DNA from: Acorus gramineus
Lineage: Eukaryota; Streptophyta; Magnoliopsida; Acorales; Acoraceae
Direction of reading: 5' to 3'
Length of the DNA stretch: 64,000 nucleotides
NCBI GenBank assembly: GCA_030737835.1
Contig: CM060847.1
Location: 9,686,704-9,750,703 of the forward strand
Shown: piece after piece, positions 55,187 through 64,000 of the stretch
Numbering within the stretch: position 1 is the stretch's first letter
How the letters are laid out: each line of letters begins with the position of its first letter
Position numbers and translations under genes: made by a program
The notes under the pieces: model-generated
Told to the model about the DNA's origin: nothing
The model's database searches: none
What the model saw: the letters and a program-made list of their open reading frames with translations, nothing else

Positions 55187-58100
55187 ATGGGTTCCGAGGA
55201 TTTCATTGAGCTTGAGCCGGTTTCGGACAACGGAACCGACAACGGTGGTGGAGATGGGTCGAATCCCGAGCCAGGTGAAGCCAATGAAGAGGTTTCTAAT
55301 GGGGAGGGAGAGTTTCAGCACGAGATTGATATGGAGCTTGACGAGGGTTCGACCGACAATGGTCGAACCGTCTGGCACGAGCGCGTCGAAGCCGTCAAAG
55401 CTGTTGTGGTGGAGCAAATCGGGCAAGATTCAGAGAACGGCTACTTAGCCTCTGTAAGTAGCAGCGCCGTCATAAACTGTAAAATGGAGGGGAGTGGTAT
55501 CCTTTTTTTAATCGTATGTTATTGGTGAAATGTTAGGGACAATTTTTCCTCCAGTCACTTTTGCAGTCGTATCATGTTTTGATATTTTATTTGAAAGTTA
55601 TATATATTTCTCTAATAAAGTGCGTACCTTAACAAAAAGAAGAAGTGTATTCTCGAATGAATTGAATGGATTACTTCTTGCATTCCATCAGTCACTTTTG
55701 CGGTCACAATATGTTTTGTATGTTTTGATTTTTTTGGAAGATACAAATTTGTCTAATGAAGTATATGCTTTCACAAAAACAGAAGAAGAAGTATATACTC
55801 GAATGAGTTGAATGGATTGCTTCTTGCATTTTTTCCCCTAACCTAGTATATGCTAATTTAACCTCGTGTATACTAGATTAGGGAAAGTATATACTGGGTT
55901 AGGACTATGGGAATGACTGAATGTATAAGCACCCTTGTTAAATTGATTGAATTTTTGTCACATTGTGTCTATAGAGTTCGGTGTCTTTCTTAATTTGGCA
56001 TGTTAGCTATATCAGGAGTTAAAAGAGCTCGTGTGGAAAATGATGATCAGCAACCCTCCGTGCGTGTTATTTACAATTCCTTAACAAGGTCAGGATTACC
56101 AGTTGTTGCACTTCTAGATGAATAATGGCCTTTTCCTTCTTGGGTTGCAATTTCGTGTGCTGCATGTAGTGTTATGTTTTTGTCTTTACTTTTCTTTTTC
56201 ATATTGACCGGCCACATATCTTATTATGCAAATTTTTATTAATGATTGGCAGAGAAAGCAAAAGGAAGCTGAAAGATCTTTTGCAACAATGGTCTGAGTG
56301 GCATGCTGAGCATGATTCTTCACCCAATGTAATATTCTATGCTTCTTGTTTCTTATCTAGAAAGTTATGGTGCGGTAAATTTTTTTTTTCTTCCAGTTAT
56401 CTGCTTTTGCTATGACTTTTTTGCTATATCCTCCATGATTTACTAACATGAAGATTGTGTTTGCTTGTATACTATGGCTATGTTTATATTTGGGCATTCT
56501 TTAGATTTTCTATGATAATATAGGAAGCATGGTGAGGAGCCACCATAGTTGTTTTTTTGTTAGTTTCTTCATGTTCACTGTATAGTTCAAGCAGCAATTT
56601 TACTAGTCGTCGTTAACAGATTATCCATAGAGCTTCTTGTGTTAAATATCGTGAATTGCATCTATAGGAATAGATTTTGGTTTACCAATCATCTACTGCC
56701 TATTGTAACTCTAGATATTTTTGTGGTAATGTTGTGTTAAGTGTTAATTACTTTTTTTTTTAATTATAAACTTCATCATTTGGCATCATTAACCGTGATG
56801 TCATTTGAAATCTCTGTATATTCGTGTTGCTATTATGATGGTTGTGGCAGTCTAGTAGATGTCTAGCAGCTGAGAACTGATTTAGCACTTGCATTTTCCC
56901 TAATTTTTTTGTCATGTTTCAATTTTGAATCTGTCTGTTGAATTGTCTCAGAGATAATCCTATGTCAAGGGAGTGTTGCAGTTGGAAAGGAACAGAAATG
57001 GACGGAAAAGGGAAATTTTCCCCTTTGACCCAAATTTCTGGCCTCTTTCTAACTATTTGTGCACTTCTTTTTAGGAGGAGAACCCGATTATTTCCCCCAA
57101 CTTACCATACCTGCCTTGATTATCCTCTTTCTTTCCTCTATGCACGAATGGATTGAGGAGTCAAATGGGATATGCATTATCATCATCTGCCCCTTCCCAT
57201 CCCCTACCTATTGACTGAGGATTTTAAATCTCGTCTGCTTTTGAGGCACAAACAGGCCTCAAATGTCTTTTTTTACCTTCATGTTTAGACACTTTCCAGG
57301 GGGCACAAAGATTTGTACATGTGGTGTTGACATTAGGTAGTCACATGGTCGTAAATCTCCATCATCTTGTTTTGCAGCATTTTCAATGTCATAAATATGT
57401 CCTCTGTTATTGATCCCATTTTGATGGTAAAAACTAAAAAGGCTTACTGTTTTTGTTTATATATATATATATATTCGTTTCTCCATGAATGATTTAATAC
57501 TTCATCATCTTCAAATATTGATTGTTTAGTTTATGTGTGTTAGGATCCACCCCAAGAAACACTGGAATGTGGCGAGGAGATTTACTTTCCAGCTTTGCAT
57601 GTTGGGCAAAAGAAGTCTTCTGCGGTGGTAGGCTCTCTGTAAAGTTAGGTTTTGTTGATGTATGCATGTTTGTCAAACTTGTTGATTTATGTTAGTGTTT
57701 ACTTTGGATAAGCATGTTATGCATTGAATATTAAATTCAATTTTACCTTGAAATGTATCCTGAATTTTACCTACAAGTTTCTTTTTTGTTTCTGCTTATC
57801 ATTTTGTCTTATTTCTTTTTAAAAGATTTTTTAGCAGAGTACAATCTGGTTTGGCATCCCTGCGTCTCCAGAGTTTCTGCGAATAAACTTTTTCTTACTT
57901 TGTTGCACCATTGGTATGCAGGGAGTTGGCAGATTTATTGGCATATACTTGGTCTTTGTTAGCCTAAAATAAATTTATAGATAAGTCTCTTTTTATCAGC
58001 CAACATATAAATCAAAATCCAGCAATTTAAGAATCAAATAAATTATTATCATTGAAATTTAAGCAATAGGGGGAATGACATTAATAAAATTTATGTGACT

Positions 58101-61100
58101 CAATTTGATGTTTTACTTGTGTCAAGTAGGCCTCTAGTTGACGTTGGACTCTGCTTAGTCATGCAGCAATAAGGAAATATTCTTGAAACTTCCAGTATAA
58201 AGGAATTCCTGCATGGCCAAAGAGCATTAACATAAAATCACTCTTTTTTATAGTTTGTCAAGTTGGAGAGGCATTAACAATATATTTCAACTTCCATGTA
58301 AACTTTACTGTATGGCTAAGCCCAATCAAATAGCTGTTTGGAATTTTCTAGTTGGGATGCATAGTGCAACTCAAAAGTTTGAGGGTTTGAGGACATGTAT
58401 GAGTAATGACACCCATCCACCCACCTATGGAGGTGGTCACCCACAACACCACCACCACCACAAAAAAAAAAAACAAAAAAACGCTTATCCTCAGTGATTC
58501 ATGATTCCTCTGTGAGCTAATCTGCTTTATATGTTTAACTGGTTAAACGACTCCATGTCCCTGACTGTATGATAAAGGAATGCAAGCCTTTTTACCTTAC
58601 GCTTGACTTAGTTGTAATAATTGACATTATTTACCGTTGATGCTTATACGAAGATAAATTTAATCTGCAGGGTGCCCCTTGTTTTTGTATTATGTACTCC
58701 CTTTCATTTCTGTTGGAGGCCCAACACAATTTTCACAGATTCTCATTCCTGCTTTATTATTTTCAACATTGTCAAGCATCTGCTGCAGAGTGAAGAAAAC
58801 AGTTCAGATTATACATCTAGATTTGGGGCTTTATGCTTTATGTAAGCTTATTGTGATTTGTTTGTTGCCATCAGGGAAATGCTTATTTGCGATTCTATAA
58901 TAAATGCTTTGATAAATATTTTTCCAGTCCATGATTCTCTTTTTCTTTTTGGGTTTAAGCTTCCATTAATTTTTTTGGGTCAGAAAAATGGGTTTTAAAA
59001 TTTTTAGGTGGTAGTTTTCTCTTTGAACTTGTATTAACACCCTTTTCTTTATGGTTTTGAAGTCATTTTGGATTGATAGCCAAACAAGTAAAGAGCAACT
59101 CAAGGATTGTGTTCATCTGGATGAAGATTCTGTACCTCTTTATGATCGTGAATATGCATTTAGTTCCTCGTCACTTGTTGGTTCAGTTGGTAATGCGAGG
59201 TACTAGCAATGGAGCCGAAGCAGTGCCATTTTTTAAATTTATTTTATTAGATTAGCATTTTTTTTTTGTTTACTTGTTTCATGCTCAGTTGATTGCATCT
59301 TGTCATCTGATCATTTATCAACCCAAATTTTCTGTTTATGCAACAGAGGAATTTTAGATGCTTCTCGGTGTTTTAATTGTGGTTCATACAGCCACGCATT
59401 GAAAGACTGTCCAAAACCTCGTGATAATGTTGCTATCAGTAATGCACGGAATCAGCACAACATGAAGAAGAATTCATCTTCTGGAACCCGTAGTTCATCT
59501 CGGTACTATGAAACTTCTGCTGGGAAATTTGATGATCTCAAACCAGGCGTCCTTGGTCCTGAAACAAGACAATGTTTGGGCATTGGGGTAACCGTGCTCA
59601 TTTTCAATTCAACAAAATATGTTTAAATTTTTTTGCAATATTTTCTGATTTTCCTCTGTTTCTGTGTGTTTTATGGTGTTGGATATGATAGATTGTATCT
59701 TGTTGCTGAGTAGACAGATGAATTTGTTTCATCATGATACTGATAGATAAATACCATATGATCTGGGATCTTGTGTTCCTTGTTAAACTACGTCTGGATA
59801 AAGATGGCTCTTTTAGCTCAGAGTGCCGGCTTAAAGTTTCAATCAAATTGGCTTAGATGTGTTACCCTTTTGCTTCTCGAAGCTGTAACATTAGCATGTC
59901 ATTCATTTATCCATAAAAATGGAAAATATAGTTTCGATTAGGAAATTTCTAGCAGGTTTTTGTGATTATCTGAACATGCTCATATTTTCGGTAACAAGTT
60001 TTTGCAACATTAGTTGGAAAACCCATGGATCCATGTAGCCTACTTATATTGAATTAAATCTTTTTTTTTTCCGGTCCATTCTTTGCAGATTGGAGATTTA
60101 ATCTAATTCTTTGCAGATTGGAGATTTACATTAGTGATGGAACTAATTTTTTTTTTAATATTACTTCTTAATTTTTTCGTTGCAGGAATTTGACCCGCCC
60201 CCTTGGCTACAACGAATGCGCATATTGGGCTACCCTCCAGGATATTTAGGTAAATTTATGTCTCAGAAGCTTTGTACCATTACAACTTGAGGTTTTCCCC
60301 CAAATTTTGTTTTATTTTACAGTAAGGTATTCATGAAAGAATTAGTGATATGGGAGTATATCCCATAGTTTTACATGACTGAGAGTGAGTATGTGAAACC
60401 CGGAAATAGCTCGACCAAGAAGATGCAAGACCAAAGTGGCATTTCTTTAAGTTTACTTTATTAGATTGACCTTGTCATGGATGACCTCAAGCTATTTTCA
60501 TCTGATGAAGAAGAATGTAACAATTGTCCTTAATAGGGTTTCACTGTCACTCCAGCAAAACTGATACTTTTTAAGACACGAGAACAAGACATTTAAAAAT
60601 GCATTTCCAAAATCATGGACAGAAAACATAGAACCATCGATGGAGCAGATTGGCTCTAATCAAATCTATGTTTCTTGCTTATTATCTTCACGTCTTCCCC
60701 TCTAACCATTGTTTGCATTTATCAGAAACCGAAGCCAAAGATGTGCCTTCGGGCATAACAATATACGCTGATGGAGTTTCACGTGAAGAACATGAGGATG
60801 GGGAGATACTCGACAGGAGTGACCCAGAACTGCCAAAGAAGATGACGGTTGAATTTCCAGGGATAAATGCACCAATCCCAGAAGACTCTGATCCCCGCCT
60901 TTGGATGGAGCCACCCAACCTCTTCAGTTTAGACTCATCCAGGAACCGATCACACCAGAGATCACACCATGTGTCAGAATCCAGTGGTAGAAGTCACTAT
61001 CACGATCAAAGAAGGTCCAGAGATCACAGAGACGAAGGTCCATCAAGCTCTGACTACGGTATCTATGGACAGAGATATGATTCTAATTACTTGACTGAGT

Positions 61101-61345
61101 CTCCAAGGGGTCATAACTTGACACCGGGGAGTCCACATCTGGGGAGGTCTTCATCTGATCGATGGAGAGGCTCACCTGTTCACAGCCCCCACGGTCTTCC
61201 ATCTTATTCAGGATTTACAGGGCAGTCACCTCATCATTACGGTATCAGTGATTCAGATCGGTGGCGCCCAGAATACAGTGGTTCTGATTCTTCGTCACAG
61301 TGGAAAGACAGATACGACCACCGCCACCATCATCGTCGGGGCTGA
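55187..61345 (+). CDS. ZCCHC8: Zinc-knuckle/PSP-domain protein, ZCCHC8-like (8 exons, 537 aa)
   Basis: ZCCHC8 is the scaffold of the nuclear exosome targeting (NEXT) complex, joining a MTR4-type helicase (HEN2 in plants) and RBM7 to direct RNA decay. Exons: 55187-55496, 56007-56088, 56253-56328, 57544-57627, 59063-59199, 59347-59587, 60186-60249, 60726-61345 (1614 nt). Residues 1-90 are acidic. Then ISGVKRARVENDDQQPSVRV, a charged LLQQWSEWHAEHD, the CCHC knuckle (C238-X2-C241-X4-H246-X4-C251 in RCFNCGSYSHALKDCPKP), and the PSP domain spanning exons 6-8 (LKPGVLGPETRQCLGIG, EFDPPPWLQRMRILGYPPGY). The C-terminal ~150 residues are Ser/Arg/His-rich and disordered. Exon 1 must end at agtg|gtatcc (55496) to keep the frame; a stronger-looking gtaagt at 55454 would break it with the same acceptor. 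Two introns exceed 1.2 kb. Confidence 0.9.
55552..55835. repeat. 137-bp tandem duplication in ZCCHC8 intron 1
   Basis: cagtcacttttgc starts at 55552 and 55689, and ctcgaatgarttgaatggat with cttcttgcatt follows in each copy. The two units differ at many positions and in short indels, so the duplication is of moderate age. It adds no splice signal that I can see. Confidence 0.75.
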
Positions 61346-61478
61346 AGCCAGATTGAACAAGAAATAAATTAAGGGATATGTGGATGAGCCTCATTGTTAT
61401 TAAATTTATGATGTGGTAACAAGAACGCGTTTATGTAACATGGATTTGTACATTTATAATGCCATTATGTTAAGATCC
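61346..61478 (+). other. 3' flank of the ZCCHC8-like gene
   Basis: Short AT-rich stretch with ordinary 3'-untranslated character. Confidence 0.4.
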
Positions 61479-61987
61479 AGGAGTGTGACTTGGGCATATT
61501 GAATTTGACTCAACCTATTCTAATTCTTGGGTTGTTTCAATTTGAGTTTGGTGTTCGGGTTCAATCAGAACCCAAATCAAATTCAGGTTGAGTTTGGATT
61601 GAGTGCTTGGGTATTTTGGTGAGTGCTTAATTTAAAATTTCATATTTAATATTTGAGATGAATTTTGAGTTGTTGAATTTATTTTTATCCTAAAGGCCAA
61701 CATTTTTGTTTTGTTTCATTGTTTTTAACTCCACTTTTTTCTTTTTTTTTTTATGTAAAACACTAATTGGTATATATCTTCTTTTATGTGGAACACTAAT
61801 TGGTATATTTTAAAATGAAAGTTTGAAGTTAAACATGGACTTGATTCAACCAGAACATGAAAGTATCTCCTAACTCAGGTTAACCTCCTCAGGTTTGTGG
61901 GTCAGGTGAAATTGGGACTTGGGTTAATCTTTTCTAACCCTAGTTTGGGTTTAGATTAAAGTTAACCTGATGTCCAAGTTCCAGCTC
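61479..61987. mobile_element. Decayed relative of the GC-rich hAT-like element
   Basis: aggagtgtgacttgggcata at 61479 continues as ttgaatttgactcaacc and aligns without gaps to the left end of the element at 4346 (aggggtgcaacttgggcggg, ttgaacccgacccaacc): 28 of 37 positions agree and most differences are C-to-T or G-to-A. The right end (gtccaagttccagctct) is a weak match to the other TIR. The interior has ggttcaatcagaacccaaat and similar GGGTT/AACCC words. It appears to be an old copy, possibly decayed by cytosine methylation. Confidence 0.55.
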
Positions 61988-63950
61988 TATGCATTTTGAC
62001 TTATTGTATTCATCAAATAATCTAATTTGATGGATCCTAGTGATTGTTAAATTATTGAGGCTGCGCTTGGATTCAAGATCTAAATGTGGGAACCAGATCT
62101 CAATACCCAACGTTTAAAAAGCATTGTGAAAAGAATACGTAAAACGTGTTATATATAAACACAAAATGCCTAATTTTATTTGAGAATTTTTGCTTTTATA
62201 TTATTGAAGTCATCTAACTGCGGATTCAAATAGGGTCTGAATAATAATTTGAATTTTGTCTGAGGTGCGCACAAGTTAAGTCATTGAGTGATGAGTGTAG
62301 GCCTGGGATTACTTAATTGAGTAATTGAGGCTCTTAAACCAAAAAAATTTCCAATATTGATCTGTTGGTAATGCTTTGACTATTTTGTGTCACTGTCATT
62401 CCAAGATCCCGATTTAGGTCACCAAAAACACAGGTTTCGAAAACTGCTGTGGCTACATGTGAAGCACATATGTTTTCTGTATTCAAAAGGTGTAGCTGAT
62501 AAATACATGAATGACATTGCCATTTGATTGATCCCCATTTTCCTTGTCTTTAGTTTTGAATGAAAACAAAAAATGTTTGTCACCTGGGACCTCTTCACAG
62601 TCACTAACTTATGATCTCCCCATCATATCAGATCTTGTGAATGGCAGCATGAATAGGAGACCAATCTTCACCAAAAAAAGAGAAAAAAAAAAAAAAACTT
62701 CAAATCAAGAGACCAGGTTTTTTTCCTTTCTCAAAGACACAACGGCTCTTGGTGCACATTGTGGACCTAACAAAAATCATCACATAATTATTTTTAAAAG
62801 AAGAAAAAAAAAAGTAAAAGTAAAAAAGAAAAGAAAAAGGAAAAAAGAGAAAACATGCATTGGGATTTGTGTAAACTCAACCAGGGTTGGTTTACAGTTT
62901 GTTGGTATCTTTACTTGCCCATAGAGTTTCCAATGCATGGTCAATCCTTCATCCAATTCACTCAAGCTAACTCCTTTTCCCCCCCCTGGCCCCTGTCCCA
63001 CAACAACTCATTTACAATAATCTTCATTAATACCAAACCATGATCACCAAGAACTAATTATATACATTCTTCTACTTTAACATTTTAATTATCCAAAAAT
63101 ATTAAATATCGATATATCCATTCTGATAAATATATATTCTAACATATATTATAAAATTTCATGTGTCTGTATTATATGTTGTTTGAATTATATTATCTTG
63201 TTTTCTAAAGGAACACACGCATTTCTTTCTACAATGTGTGAAAGAGATGGAAATACTCTAATTTTTTAATTTTAAACTTTTTTTTCCAATTCCACCATCT
63301 TTTATTTAAACTATTGTCTATGTTTAAGCGTACGCTTATTTTAAATTAAAATCTATACTAAAAATATCTAAAAACCGACATTGTGATTTACTTTTAAAGA
63401 TTTTAATGGGTTGGAGAAATGCCCATAAAAATCATCAATGATATAACACTCAACCTCATGTTTTAGTTAATTTTCTTGTCCTAAACTATATGCACAATTA
63501 ATGAACATATATGATACACATATATGTCTATTTAAAATGCATATGCATTTATGACAGAGAAAATGGTTGCTCAAAAACCTTGTTGAAACTACACAATGAT
63601 GAATAGGTAACCAAACAGGGCCAACACAAAACTAAATCCCTGATAAAGTTTGGTGGGTCTGGTTACCTTCCTGTTGTTTTTCCAGCACTGGCTCTCCTGC
63701 AGGTCCCCCAGTACCCTGAAGACTAAGGTGGACATGAAAAAATATTTAAAAAATGAAAAAACAAGAGACAAAGTTCCCAGTGGTCCCTGACAAAAAGGAC
63801 TAGAAGCATGGAATAAATGAAGCCCTTGGTAATATATCATCACCTCTACAGAAGGGAAAAAAAAAATCACCCTCTTCTCTCCTCTCTTCTCCCACTCTCA
63901 CTCACAAATTAAAGTCTCCCCTTTTTTTCCTATCCACAACACAACCCAAA
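61988..63950. other. AT-rich intergenic tract upstream of the terminal gene
   Basis: No gene seen. A-rich and purine-rich runs lie at 62670-62700 and 62800-62860. The last ~75 bp before 63951 are pyrimidine-rich (ctcttctcctctcttctccc), as in a plant 5' leader. Confidence 0.5.
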
Positions 63951-64000
63951 ATGAAGACCATCTTGCCCAATACCTCTCATGAGTTCTCCCCCTCCTCCTA
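63951..64000 (+). CDS. Probable start of a further gene, cut by the window end
   Basis: An ATG with a good context (cacaacccaaaATGAAG) follows a pyrimidine-rich leader-like stretch and opens a frame MKTILPNTSHEFSPSSY that is still open at the edge. Sixteen codons are too few to name a family. Support is the leader composition and the open frame only. Confidence 0.4.
   Translation, partial: MKTILPNTSHEFSPSS

Overview
The window is nuclear DNA from a flowering plant. The coding genes have many short introns with GT-AG borders, the intergenic DNA is very AT-rich and full of small foldback transposons, and the products are plant types: a chloroplast tRNA adenosine deaminase with a huge N-terminal extension, an ALA-type flippase, GAMETE EXPRESSED 3, NUDX1 and a plant-style DNL zinc-finger protein with a probable plastid transit peptide. 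I cannot name the species. All exon models were built by hand from splice signals; each sums to a whole number of codons, and each was matched to family sequence recalled from memory, not to a database search.

Layout. 1-225: about 2.3 copies of a 99-bp repeat. 225-5212: a head-to-tail array of a ~1.26-kb unit (three full copies and a truncated fourth). Each full unit carries a TATA-like box and leader-like sequence, and the fourth is interrupted by a GC-rich hAT-like element with terminal inverted repeats. 5550-15211: two tandem, same-strand, miniature SIN3-like co-repressor genes (A, 513 aa; B, 423 aa) that keep PAH1, PAH2-like and HDAC-interacting regions but lack PAH3 and the whole SIN3 C-terminus. 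Gene A also has an internal exon-pair duplication giving it a second PAH1. 18200-18500: a broken laccase gene fragment. 18959-21320: DNL-type zinc-finger protein (+). 22046-27994: TADA (-), convergent with the DNL gene. 28-38.8 kb: a ~10-kb gene-poor tract with several MITEs. 38811-44075: P4-ATPase flippase (+). 44571-45279: a Pack-type foldback element carrying a pentatricopeptide-repeat gene fragment. 46648-47186: NUDX1-like Nudix hydrolase (+), followed after 181 bp by the GEX3-like gene 47368-51648 (+). 52633-54485: a ~1.85-kb non-autonomous DNA transposon. 55187-61345: ZCCHC8-like zinc-knuckle/PSP protein (+). 63951-64000: the probable first codons of another gene, cut by the window edge.

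The genes are unrelated housekeeping or developmental genes, as usual for a plant chromosome; nothing suggests an operon-like cluster. The recurring theme is local duplication: the promoter-bearing array, the SIN3 tandem pair, the exon-pair duplication within SIN3-A, a 756-bp in-frame duplication in TADA exon 1, a 129-bp duplication that leaves a partial TADA catalytic exon in an intron, a 137-bp duplication in a ZCCHC8 intron, and a ~230-bp intergenic duplication. The most unusual items are the miniature SIN3 pair with its multiplied upstream region, the remodelled TADA gene and the transposon carrying a PPR fragment. No CRISPR array, tRNA, rRNA, retrovirus-like or LTR element was recognised.
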